Shown here: one piece after another, positions 6,515 through 12,213 of the stretch | Layout of the letters: every line of letters begins with the position of its first letter | Position numbering within the stretch: position 1 is the first letter of the stretch | IMG/VR virus record: IMGVR_UViG_3300046507_000181 | Coordinates: 1-39,772 of that record | Strand: one strand, 5' to 3' | From: a virus | Length of the DNA stretch: 39,772 nt | The notes under the pieces: model-generated | The model's input: the letters and a program-made list of their open reading frames with translations, nothing else | Told to the model about the DNA's origin: nothing | The model's database searches: none | Position numbers and translations under genes: made by a program

Positions 6515-6927
6515 GCGGCTTTCCGATCCTTCAAACGCTGCTTATACGCTGCAGCTGCGGCGGACTGGCATGCGCGGCACCGGATCTTCCCGTGCATGTT
6601 CCTGTACGAGTAGTCGGAACGCAGATGCCCGTTGCGGCAATGCATGGAACCGTCCGACGCAGTAGCAACCGTCGCGTACACCGGCTCATGACGCGGCATC
6701 TTCTTCGTCCACGCGTCACGTGCGTCCGGGTTGAATGCCGACTCGGACGGAATCACACCGAGCATTTGAATCAGCACGTCCGACTCCGTGTTGCTGCCCG
6801 CGTACTTGCCGGCGAGTCGAATCATCGACGCAGACTGCTCAGGTGTTGGCTCGAACGTTGTCGTGTACGGATCGCCGGGGAAGTACGCGGCATACATGCT
6901 TGCGTGTGTTCCCGCCTGGCCGTTCAC
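6511..6927 (-). CDS. hypothetical protein with C-terminal zinc-finger (138 aa)
   Basis: GTG 6927 (GGAGG SD, GTGA overlap). The helical N-terminal half contains PEQSASMIRLAGKYAGSNTE. The C-terminal HCRNGHLRSDYSYRN then IRCRACQSAA supplies a Cys-His-Cys-Cys set, probably one zinc site. The basic tail (KQRLKDRK) suggests nucleic-acid contact. Specific role unknown. Confidence 0.7.
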   Translation of the reverse strand: MNGQAGTHASMYAAYFPGDPYTTTFEPTPEQSASMIRLAGKYAGSNTESDVLIQMLGVIPSESAFNPDARDAWTKKMPRHEPVYATVATASDGSMHCRNGHLRSDYSYRNMHGKIRCRACQSAAAAAYKQRLKDRKAA

Positions 6928-7232
6928 GCTGAGACCTCCACGAATCCGTAGACCCCAACGGTTTTCCCGTGCGAGCTCTTCGTCGTGCCCACCTTCTGGA
7001 TGCGACGATCCAGCCGGCGCGCGTCAGAGCAACGCTTGCGGACCGATTCCCAATCGCATACCGGCCAGTTGAAGCCGTCCAAATGATGGAAGTAATCGTC
7101 CGCGATCTGCTCATCACTTGCGGGACCGAGCGTGTACAGCCATGACACTGCTTCGATGATGACGTGCGCGCCCTCCGGGTCGAAAGCGGCTGCGGACTCG
7201 GCGGGGTCAGTGGATCTGAAGTTCGTGAGCAT
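6924..7232 (-). CDS. putative winged-helix protein (102 aa)
   Basis: ATG 7232 chosen because it overlaps the upstream stop (TGATG) and GGAAGG lies upstream. IIEAVSWLYTLGPASDEQIA followed by SDARRLDRRIQKVGTTKSSH and a short hairpin GKTVGVYGF resembles a winged helix of the kind that reads right and left rule sets in small phage regulators. No confident family assignment. Confidence 0.65.
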   Translation of the reverse strand: MLTNFRSTDPAESAAAFDPEGAHVIIEAVSWLYTLGPASDEQIADDYFHHLDGFNWPVCDWESVRKRCSDARRLDRRIQKVGTTKSSHGKTVGVYGFVEVSA

Positions 7233-7441
7233 CAGATGATCGCGCCTTCCGGGACGTCGGGAGACGACATGGCTTCGACCGCGCACTTGCCGCAACCGGC
7301 ACACGCCATGCTCGGAATGACGTACTCATGGAAGTAAGCGTCGTCGTATCCGCTGCCCTGCTGGCGGCCACCGCAGTGCTCGCATTCGTACTCGGCGTTG
7401 AAGTCGCGCCGGTACTGACTGATCTTCTGCTTGATGTGCAT
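7232..7441 (-). CDS. zinc-ribbon protein (69 aa)
   Basis: ATG 7441 with GGAGGG SD. Two CxxC knuckles, ECEHCGGRQQG and MACAGCGKCA, flank GYDDAYFHEYVIPSMAC, a layout common to small actinophage zinc-ribbon proteins. First gene after the hairpin terminator at 7477-7515, so it may head the main early operon. Probably structural zinc; target unknown. Confidence 0.75.
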   Translation of the reverse strand: MHIKQKISQYRRDFNAEYECEHCGGRQQGSGYDDAYFHEYVIPSMACAGCGKCAVEAMSSPDVPEGAII

Positions 7442-7476
7442 GATTCCCTCCATCGGGTTGTGCGTGTGCGTTGAAA

Positions 7477-7515
7477 GAGCGGCCCGCGGTGCTTCGGGTG
7501 CACTACGGACCGCTC
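7477..7515 (-). terminator. hairpin terminator after the GIY-YIG gene
   Basis: On the minus strand GAGCGGTCC pairs with GGGCCGCTC (one G-U), with an inner GTGC/GCAC stem, followed by TTTC. It lies 17 bp beyond the stop of the GIY-YIG gene and 36 bp before the next start. It would separate the immediate-early genes from the long early operon unless antiterminated. Confidence 0.55.
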
Positions 7516-7532
7516 GGCATGTGGGGCGCTGG

Positions 7533-8036
7533 TTAGGCGCGGTGGACCAGCCGCGTGAAAGCCGCTAGTACCTCGTCGTTGGGCGAAAACCACTCGCCCT
7601 CAAGTTGGTGGTCCATGAGCTCGTGGTGCAGCTCGCGCTCAAGGTCGAATCCGCCGGGAAACGTGCCGAGTACGTTCAGTTCGACAGGTGAGTGCGTCCG
7701 GAGCGTTCGCAGTCGTTTGTCGAAGTTCCGGCTCGCTCCGATCTTGATTGGACCGTCGTCGCCCTGCTGAACGAAGTAGACGAGCGCTGGTGTCGCCTTC
7801 CGGCGCATGTGGTCGGACACGTACTGGAGTGACTTCTGTTCCTCCAGAAACAGGCGGAGGAAGTTCGGATGCGCCAGGGTCGTGAGCCGCCACTGGTAGT
7901 AGCCGGCCTCGCCAGCCCATGTGTCGGTCATCGCCTCGACGTCGGGAATCATGTCGTTGATGTCCATGTAGCGAAGAACGGAGTCGAACCGAAAGTCGCC
8001 GCCGCCGGCAGGGACATACCCGCCGGACGTACGCAC
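7533..8036 (-). CDS. GIY-YIG / T5orf172-type nuclease-fold protein
   Basis: 167 aa from GTG 8036 (AGGAAGG SD, 9 nt), preferred over ATG 8066, which directly follows an in-frame stop and lies inside the upstream small gene. The C-terminal 90 residues contain VYFVQQGDDGPIKIGASRN, RLRTLRTHSP and a late ELHHELMDHQLEGEWF, the T5orf172/MUG113 branch of the GIY-YIG superfamily. The N-terminal part is helical and unrecognised. Could be a homing-type or recombination nuclease; whether it is active is unknown. Confidence 0.78.
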   Translation of the reverse strand: MRTSGGYVPAGGGDFRFDSVLRYMDINDMIPDVEAMTDTWAGEAGYYQWRLTTLAHPNFLRLFLEEQKSLQYVSDHMRRKATPALVYFVQQGDDGPIKIGASRNFDKRLRTLRTHSPVELNVLGTFPGGFDLERELHHELMDHQLEGEWFSPNDEVLAAFTRLVHRA

Positions 8037-8040
8037 CTGA

Positions 8041-8178
8041 TCACGCCTTCCTAAGAGGCACACCATTTAGCTGCTTGTAAGGGACCCATCCGCTAAACGG
8101 CTTGGGACTGCATCCCGCGTATCTCGCAACCAAGTGCTTGTCTGTGTTCTCGAATTGCCCCGTACGTGGAGGCCTCAC
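8041..8178 (-). CDS. possible 45-aa small protein upstream of the GIY-YIG gene
   Basis: An open frame bounded by an in-frame TGA, starting GTG 8178 (or the adjacent GTG 8181) and ending TGA four bases before the GTG of the GIY-YIG gene. The product starts MRPPRTGQFENTDKHLVARY and ends QLNGVPLRKA; its composition is protein-like. SD is only moderate (AGGCGG, about 9 nt). The alternative is untranslated leader. Confidence 0.45.
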   Translation of the reverse strand: MRPPRTGQFENTDKHLVARYAGCSPKPFSGWVPYKQLNGVPLRKA

Positions 8179-8225
8179 CACCGATCAGAACCGCCTGTGA
8201 CGGGGGCTACTGGTGGATCGCGTGC

Positions 8226-8264
8226 CGCGCTCCGAGCGCGACAAGTAACGCCCTTGATGGGCGT
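8226..8264 (-). terminator. paired hairpins after the Cro/Xis-like genes
   Basis: Two short perfect stems: CGCGCTC/GAGCGCG (8226-8240) and ACGCCC/GGGCGT (8248-8264). They lie just beyond the stop of the Xis-like gene. There is no U-tract, so this is a weak or factor-dependent terminator, or an attenuator. Confidence 0.4.
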
Positions 8265-8280
8265 CAAGATTTGGCAGCTG

Positions 8281-8484
8281 CTAGGCAGCCGGCCTTTCAG
8301 ACGGGAGTGATGCGAGCCAGCGCTCGCCCTCCGTCTTGGAGATGATCGGCTTGCGGCCCGCCTTGGTCGGGTAGGCCGGGATCAGATCACCGGAATCGAT
8401 CGCCTTGCGGATCGTGTCGACGCTGAGGTCGACCGCAGTGGCGAAGTTGGGGATCGAGTAAGCAAGCTTCTCGAGAGTGTTCAT
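8281..8484 (-). CDS. excisionase-like / MerR-type HTH protein (67 aa)
   Basis: Opens MNTLEKLAYSIPNFATAVDL followed by SVDTIRKAIDSGDLIPAYP and KPIISKTEGERWLASLP, the helix-turn-helix plus wing plan of small excisionases and MerR-like DNA-binding proteins. It overlaps the Cro-like gene by 4 bp (ATGA), so both come from the operator-controlled promoter. Likely a recombination directionality factor or a second early regulator; I cannot tell which. Confidence 0.75.
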   Translation of the reverse strand: MNTLEKLAYSIPNFATAVDLSVDTIRKAIDSGDLIPAYPTKAGRKPIISKTEGERWLASLPSERPAA

Positions 8485-8690
8485 GCTGCGGCTCCTGCGA
8501 ACAGGTCTTCGGGGCGCAAACGAAGAACGCCGCTGACGCGCACGATCTCGGGCATCGTGAGCTCTCCCGTGTGGAGGTGCTCAACGAGGCTCGCGACGGG
8601 CACGCCAGCGGCGTTCGCAACGGTTGCGGTGTCGGTGCCGGATGCGACGATCGCGGTGGCGATCGTCTCGGCCGTCCTCCTGAGGTTCAT
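8481..8690 (-). CDS. Cro-like HTH regulator (69 aa)
   Basis: Start ATG 8690 is 7 nt after a TAGGGT -10 box with no SD, so the mRNA is probably leaderless. The sequence MNLRRTAETIATAIVASGTD, ATVANAAGVPVASLVEHLHTG, MPEIVRVSGVLRLRP fits an XRE-type HTH. It is divergent from the repressor and first in the leftward operon, the classical position of cro. The palindromic operator at 8707-8718 lies inside its promoter. Confidence 0.75.
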   Translation of the reverse strand: MNLRRTAETIATAIVASGTDTATVANAAGVPVASLVEHLHTGELTMPEIVRVSGVLRLRPEDLFAGAAA

Positions 8691-8726
8691 GTTTGCCACC
8701 CTACGCGTCAGATCTGACCTGCGCAA
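8691..8726 (-). promoter_or_regulatory. leftward early promoter with palindromic operator in the spacer
   Basis: On the minus strand a -35 TTGCGC (8726-8721), a 17-bp spacer and a -10 TAGGGT (8703-8698) precede ATG 8690 by 7 nt. The spacer holds the perfect 12-bp palindrome GTCAGATCTGAC at 8707-8718. Repressor bound there would cover both promoter elements. Confidence 0.65.
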
Positions 8727-8744
8727 GCATGCACGGCACTTTTT

Positions 8745-8782
8745 TTGTCATATCTGGTAGTTCCGTGCGCTAGTCTCGTGAC
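8745..8782 (+). promoter_or_regulatory. putative repressor promoter and degenerate operator
   Basis: TAGTCT at 8771-8776 ends 6 nt before GTG 8783, with no SD, as in leaderless transcripts. The best -35 is TTGTCA at 8745-8750, though its 20-bp spacer is long. GTCATATCTGGT at 8747-8758 matches the operator palindrome at 9 of 12 positions and would allow autoregulation. Confidence 0.5.
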
Positions 8783-9190
8783 GTGTCAGATGCAGCAGAC
8801 TTCATCACGCGCGCCCTCGGGGCTGTGCTCACCGGTGCCTACATGAAGAAGGGGCTGACCCGGGATGTGCTCGCTGAGCGCACTGGGATCAGTAAGTCAA
8901 GTCTGGGGCGCTACCTCAACGGCAAGCTCGACCTATCAGCACCGAACTTCCAGAAGATCGTGGACGCGATCGGTGACACGCGACGCACGGCTGCTGAGCT
9001 CTACGCAGAGGCGCTGGCAGATGCGGAAGACATGGCTCGAGAAGCCGAGCGAGTGTCAGGGGTCCGTGGGCACAATCCAGTCATCCCGCTGCGGAACCGC
9101 TCCGCCGACGACCTGGAAACGTCCGGAGACGCACGGGCGGCTATGTCCCGTGATCCTGAGTCGGACGAGCCGGAGGACCAGGCACCGTAG
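8783..9190 (+). CDS. immunity repressor (XRE family HTH)
   Basis: 135 aa from GTG 8783. Residues 25-64 (LTRDVLAERTGISKSSLGRY then LSAPNFQKIVDAIG) are an XRE HTH. The C-terminal half is acidic and apparently unstructured, without an autoproteolytic LexA-type domain, so inactivation likely depends on the neighbouring ImmA-like protease. Divergent from the Cro-like gene and upstream of ImmA, as in ImmR/ImmA systems. It should bind the GTCAGATCTGAC sites. Confidence 0.82.
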   Translation: MSDAADFITRALGAVLTGAYMKKGLTRDVLAERTGISKSSLGRYLNGKLDLSAPNFQKIVDAIGDTRRTAAELYAEALADAEDMAREAERVSGVRGHNPVIPLRNRSADDLETSGDARAAMSRDPESDEPEDQAP

Positions 9191-9199
9191 GGAGAGGCA

Positions 9200-9595
9200 A
9201 TGGCTGGGCAGTACGACCCGTATGCGCACGCAGACCAGCTTGGTATCGACGTAATCCACCGGAAGCTGCGAACCGCGAACGGCTTCTGGTATCCGGATCA
9301 CAACCTCATCGTGATCCGGCAGGGCATGCGAACCGTGCACGACAGGTCCGCACTCGCCCACGAGCTCGCGCATGCGCACCTCGGCCACCGCGACTCATCC
9401 CCGAAGCACGAAAAGACGGCCGACCGCTTAGCGGCCGGCCGTCTCATCAACGCGGGTGAAGCTCTTGCTGTGTGTCAGTGGACTGATGACCCGGCGAAGA
9501 TCGCCGCCGAGCTAGGGGTCAGTCTCCGCCTGTGGCGCGTCTGGTTCGACACCTACGGTCAGGAGCTTGGACATCTTGGTGAGGGCATCGCGTAG
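9200..9595 (+). CDS. ImmA/IrrE-type metallopeptidase
   Basis: 131 aa with the zinc-peptidase motif HELAH at residues 54-58 (catalytic Glu55) and a downstream helix EKTADRLAAGRLI that can supply the third ligand. ATG 9200 has GGGAGAGG upstream, 9 bp after the repressor stop. By analogy with ICEBs1 ImmA it would cleave the repressor to induce the prophage. Its last 84 bp overlap the convergent integrase gene. Confidence 0.88.
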   Translation: MAGQYDPYAHADQLGIDVIHRKLRTANGFWYPDHNLIVIRQGMRTVHDRSALAHELAHAHLGHRDSSPKHEKTADRLAAGRLINAGEALAVCQWTDDPAKIAAELGVSLRLWRVWFDTYGQELGHLGEGIA

Positions 9596-10837
9596 TGCCC
9601 GCTGGTTCCCACGGGACCGGTAGCGCCGGGACATTCCGATGGTGGAGTGGCCGACGATCTCGGTGATGACTGCTTCGGGGACTTCGGCTTCGTAGAGCAG
9701 GTCGACCGTGGTGTGGCGGGCGTCGTGCAGTCGGGCATCGTTCACGCCCGCCCGTGAGAGAAGCGCGTGCCATGCCCGGTTGTCGACGCCTGGGTCAATG
9801 GGGGAGCCGTCGATCGGGAGCATCTCGCCTTGCGGTGTTCGCTTCTGTTCCGCGGTCCACACGAGCCCATGCGGGTTGGGTTCGGTAGCGGCAACTGCGA
9901 TGCGGCGTTCGATGATCTCCCGCAGTGGGTTGACGAGGGGGATCACGCGCCACCCTGCTGCCGACTTCGGGCGTGACAGGAACAGGCCCCCCGTGAGGTG
10001 CCGATGCTCCCAATCCACAGGGGCGTCGAGGAACCGTTGCGGGCAGTCAGCGCCGCGCTTCCACGGACACGTCGGCTGTCGCGGGTTGCTCTTGTTGCAG
10101 CCGTGCGCCCACGTGAGCCGTTGCAGCTGCCAGGAGAGGTCGAGGTGGTCCGACACTCGATCAATCTCGAGTCCGAGCACTTCCCCCTGGCGAGCGCCGG
10201 TCAGCAATGCTGTCGCCCACCGCGACCCCATGCGGTCACCGGGGCGTGCCGACTCCTGCAGGATGCGTACACCAGCATCAAGGTCGAGTACGGCGAGGTT
10301 GGTCTGCGCTCGTCGTGGTGCATCAACCAGGGTGGTGACGTTACGGGTGACGCGTCCTTCTCGTTCGGCATCGCGGAGTGCGGTGCCGAGGATGCGGTGC
10401 GCTTGTAGCGCGGTGGTCGATGAGAGTCCCTTGCCCGTGATTGCGTCGTGCATGCGACGCACGTGGAGCGGCTCAAGCTTGTCGAGCCGAGTGGTCCCGA
10501 TTGCGGGGGCGATGTGATTGTCGATGATGCCGCGTTGAGTGGCGATGGTCTTGGGTCGTACGCGCTTGCTGTGGATATGGTCGAACCAGTGCCGCAGCCA
10601 TGATTCGAGTGTCTGCGATGCGGTGGGTAGGTCGCCTACCTTCGCGAGATCTTTTTGCAGTTCGCGGAGCTTCGTCAGTGCGACGCGCTTGTCCTTGGAT
10701 CGGACGAACTTGCGCCGGCGTTCCCCGTTGCGGGGAGGGAGCTCTACCGTGGCCTGCCAGAACTTCAGCGGCTTGCTGGTGTCGGCAGGCACACGGAAGA
10801 GTGCGCCTTCGCCTTTACCTCGCGTGATGCGTGCCAT
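9512..10837 (-). CDS. int: tyrosine integrase
   Basis: 441 aa from ATG 10837 (AAGGAG, 5 nt). N-terminal arm-binding part, SAM-like core-binding domain (about 72-165), then the catalytic domain with Arg216 (LLTGARQGEVLGLE), Lys291, the HDAR box His371/Arg374, His397 (IVGHSTIG) and nucleophile Tyr406. A Cys-rich insert at 247-265 (Cys247, Cys257, Cys265) may bind zinc. It catalyses integration between attP (11361-11408) and a host Arg-tRNA(ACG) gene. The gene ends inside the 3' end of the convergent ImmA gene. Confidence 0.95.
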   Translation of the reverse strand: MARITRGKGEGALFRVPADTSKPLKFWQATVELPPRNGERRRKFVRSKDKRVALTKLRELQKDLAKVGDLPTASQTLESWLRHWFDHIHSKRVRPKTIATQRGIIDNHIAPAIGTTRLDKLEPLHVRRMHDAITGKGLSSTTALQAHRILGTALRDAEREGRVTRNVTTLVDAPRRAQTNLAVLDLDAGVRILQESARPGDRMGSRWATALLTGARQGEVLGLEIDRVSDHLDLSWQLQRLTWAHGCNKSNPRQPTCPWKRGADCPQRFLDAPVDWEHRHLTGGLFLSRPKSAAGWRVIPLVNPLREIIERRIAVAATEPNPHGLVWTAEQKRTPQGEMLPIDGSPIDPGVDNRAWHALLSRAGVNDARLHDARHTTVDLLYEAEVPEAVITEIVGHSTIGMSRRYRSRGNQRALRDALTKMSKLLTVGVEPDAPQAETDP

Positions 10838-10940
10838 CACTTCTCCTTCTCCTGTCGTGCGCGGCCCATTGGCCGCCGAGCACTCCGATGTGGGTGAAGG
10901 CGACCGGCCTCCTGCGTCGGTGGTTGCGTGTAGCGTCCAC
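10815..10940 (-). CDS. possible small basic protein upstream of int (41 aa)
   Basis: GTG 10940 is preceded by a strong AGGAGG SD at 7 nt. The frame overlaps the int start by 23 bp. Composition is very Arg/His-rich (MDATRNHRRRRPVAFTHIG start), suitable for nucleic-acid binding. The SD is the main evidence; the peptide resembles nothing I know. Confidence 0.42.
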   Translation of the reverse strand: MDATRNHRRRRPVAFTHIGVLGGQWAAHDRRRRSDGTHHAR

Positions 10941-10973
10941 GATTGGTCCTCCTGTACTGACTTACGGGTGGGT

Positions 10974-11009
10974 CCGAGGGCTGGTCCGTTGGCGCGGGCC
11001 GGCCCTCGG
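10974..11009 (-). other. inverted repeat between int and the upstream gene
   Basis: CCGAGGGC at 10974-10981 pairs with GCCCTCGG at 11002-11009, just after the stop of the 68-aa gene. No U-tract follows, so it may be a weak terminator or regulate int expression. Confidence 0.4.
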
Positions 11010-11017
11010 CTATCTGG

Positions 11018-11224
11018 TTATTGGTGCTTAGCGAGTTCGTTCAGGATGAGGCTTCGGGCTGCCTCACGAACGCTGCCACTGGCGGGCAGCTCGTCGTAGA
11101 CGAACGACGCGATCTCGACCAGTGCGTCTCGCGTACCTGCATTCCAGCCAGACACGAAAGCCTCTCGCGGCGAACCGATGCCAGCCGCGCCCATCCCGTT
11201 CCAGGTCTCTTCTGCTGCGCTCAT
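11018..11224 (-). CDS. small hypothetical protein (68 aa)
   Basis: ATG 11224 with AAGGAG 6 nt upstream. Begins MSAAEETWNGMGAAGIGSPR and is otherwise helical (EAFVSGWNAGTRDALVEIAS). Its start overlaps the stop of the 26-aa leaderless peptide by one base. Being transcribed from the second operator-controlled promoter, it may belong to the lysogeny/excision switch. Function unknown. Confidence 0.65.
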   Translation of the reverse strand: MSAAEETWNGMGAAGIGSPREAFVSGWNAGTRDALVEIASFVYDELPASGSVREAARSLILNELAKHQ

Positions 11225-11304
11225 CACGCTCTCCTTCTGCGGTGCATCCGTGTATCCGTTCGGTGTATCCATATGCCCCAGCCTGTGTCGGCTTGTGCTG
11301 GCAT
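11224..11304 (-). CDS. possible leaderless 26-aa leader peptide
   Basis: ATG 11304 lies 7 nt after the TAGGCT -10 box, exactly as for the Cro-like gene. The frame MPAQADTGWGIWIHRTDTRM plus an Arg-rich tail ends TGA, overlapping ATG 11224 of the next gene. It could couple leaderless initiation to the downstream gene or sense ribosome progress. It also spans the TGTATCC repeats. Confidence 0.4.
   Translation of the reverse strand: MPAQADTGWGIWIHRTDTRMHRRRRA
11243..11270. repeat. TG(C/T)ATCC repeats, possible integrase arm sites (int side)
   Basis: TGCATCCG (11243), TGTATCCG (11251) and TGTATCC (11264) are short direct repeats on the int side of the att core. Related TGCATCC (11426) and GTATCCC (11439) lie just beyond the core. 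Arm-type binding sites of tyrosine integrases usually flank the core in this manner. Confidence 0.45.
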
Positions 11305-11342
11305 GTTTGAGAGCCTAGCAGCCAGATCTGACCTGTGTCCAA
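11305..11342 (-). promoter_or_regulatory. second operator-controlled promoter
   Basis: On the minus strand a -10 TAGGCT (11317-11312) and -35 TTGGAC (11342-11337, spacer 19) or TGGACA (spacer 18) frame GCCAGATCTGAC (11321-11332), one mismatch from the 8707-8718 palindrome. The shared stretch CAGGTCAGATCTG and its placement match the Cro promoter. Confidence 0.6.
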
Positions 11343-11360
11343 TCAGTTTCGCATGTTTCT

Positions 11361-11408
11361 TCTGACTACGGATCAGAAGGTTGGGGGTTCGAGTCCCTTC
11401 GAGCGCAC
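11361..11408 (+). other. attP: attP core: 3' half of a tRNA-Arg(ACG) gene
   Basis: TCTGA/TCAGA stem with loop CTACGGA (anticodon ACG at 11368-11370), a T-arm with GGTTCGAGTCC, and acceptor end CGAGCGC. The 5' half (acceptor, D arm) is absent. This is the usual attP core that restores the host tRNA on integration, 0.5 kb from int. Confidence 0.85.
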
Positions 11409-11425
11409 AGGAAGTACGGATCGGG

Positions 11426-11445
11426 TGCATCCCGAGAAGTATCCC
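11426..11445. repeat. TGCATCC / GTATCCC repeats, possible arm sites (distal side)
   Basis: TGCATCC at 11426-11432 and GTATCCC at 11439-11445 repeat the motif found at 11243-11270 on the other side of the core. Candidate P'-arm sites. Confidence 0.35.
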
Positions 11446-11470
11446 ACCAGTAGAAACACCGAACAGACAA

Positions 11471-11495
11471 GCCCCCAGGCAAGATGCCTGGGGGC
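11471..11495. terminator. strong hairpin near attP
   Basis: GCCCCCAGGC pairs perfectly with GCCTGGGGGC around a 5-nt loop, followed on the plus strand by TTCGT. It may insulate the integrated prophage end from host transcription. Downstream, 11496-11703 shows no supportable gene. Confidence 0.6.
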
Positions 11496-11703
11496 TTCGT
11501 CGTGCTCTGGGGCAGGGAGCGACTTGGGGCACCTGAAGCCCGCACCTTCACTTCGCCCGAGTGAAGCAGCCCCCTTAACGCCGCACGCCCCCACCATGCA
11601 GGCAGGGGCGTACGTGACCCGCCGCTTGATTCCCGTCCGGTTGATGGACAGCGGGGGTGGTGGTGAGGGTAGCGCGGTCTGTGGTTGAAGTGTTCGCCCG
11701 TTA

Positions 11704-11841
11704 ACTTGAACGCGAGCATGAAAGCTTCGAGCCGTTCGCTTATAACTTGAACAGACTACTTGGTGCCAACATGGAAGCTACTTGCAACCTACTTGCAAGC
11801 TTCGATCCGCATGCGTGCAAGCATCTGCCGTCTACTTGAAC
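11704..11841. repeat. field of ACTTG(A/C)A(A/C) direct repeats
   Basis: ACTTGAAC at 11704, 11745 and 11834, ACTTGG at 11758, ACTTGCAAC at 11780 and ACTTGCAAG at 11791, all on the plus strand. Spacings are 41, 13, 22, 11 and 43 bp, several near helical multiples. The last copy overlaps the likely -35 of the 11869 gene. Candidates are regulator or integrase-arm binding sites. Confidence 0.6.
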
Positions 11842-11856
11842 GTCGCCGGTCGCACG

Positions 11857-11868
11857 TACCCTGCCTCC
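11857..11868 (+). promoter_or_regulatory. leaderless-type promoter of the 11869 gene
   Basis: TACCCT at 11857-11862 is followed by 6 nt and then ATG 11869, with no SD. TTGAAC inside the last ACTTGAAC repeat (11836-11841) may serve as -35 with a short 15-bp spacer. Confidence 0.45.
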
Positions 11869-12171
11869 ATGCCTGACTACCAGTGGTCCGCACCGTCCCA
11901 CCCTGATCCGCCGGAGGATCAGCCGTATGGTGTGCCGGGTGTGGAGTGGTCGGAGTTGGTGCATCATGCGCCGGTCTGGGTACGTGTGGAGTTCAGCCGT
12001 ACGGGTTGGCGGCGGTTGCCGGGGTTCGTGGACGCGAAGACGGATGCGATCGTGCTCGTACAGTTCGTCCACATGGGCCATGCGCATCGCATATGGCTCG
12101 AGCGTGACCGGGTGACGGTTCGACAGTTGAAAGCACGCAGGAACGACGAAACGCCCCGCCCCTCGAAGTAA
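11869..12171 (+). CDS. plus-strand hypothetical protein (100 aa)
   Basis: Starts ATG 11869. Pro-rich N-terminus (SAPSHPDPPEDQPYGVPGVE) followed by VHHAPVWVRVEFSRTGWRRL, IVLVQFVHMGHAHRIWLERD and a basic end (VRQLKARRN), suggesting a small beta-barrel. It is among the few genes oriented with the repressor and has a leaderless promoter, so it is probably expressed in the lysogen. Its last codons form the left arm of the 12151-12183 terminator. Function unknown; a lysogenic-conversion or superinfection role is speculation. Confidence 0.65.
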   Translation: MPDYQWSAPSHPDPPEDQPYGVPGVEWSELVHHAPVWVRVEFSRTGWRRLPGFVDAKTDAIVLVQFVHMGHAHRIWLERDRVTVRQLKARRNDETPRPSK

Positions 12172-12183
12172 GGGGCGGGGCGT
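12151..12183 (+). terminator. terminator of the 11869 gene
   Basis: ACGCCCCGCCCCT pairs perfectly over 13 bp with AGGGGCGGGGCGT around a 7-nt loop. The stop codon lies in the loop. Very stable, G+C-rich, no U-tract. Confidence 0.65.
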
Positions 12184-12198
12184 ACGACAGGTACCGCT

Positions 12199-12213
12199 TA
12201 GGATCGGGGCATC
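12199..12213 (+). promoter_or_regulatory. -10 element of the SGNH hydrolase gene
   Basis: TAGGAT at 12199-12204 lies 9 nt before ATG 12214; the intervening CGGGGCATC contains no convincing SD. It lies directly after a strong terminator, so the gene needs its own promoter. Confidence 0.45.

Noticed and set aside
11335-11408. Functional tRNA gene
   Set aside because: Only the anticodon arm, T arm and 3' acceptor are present; the 5' half is missing, so it is an attP core rather than a tRNA gene.
11496-11703. Gene upstream of the ACTTG repeats (e.g. the plus frame from 11335 or minus frame to 11366)
   Set aside because: Frames run through the tRNA remnant and terminator hairpin; no SD, no protein-like composition.
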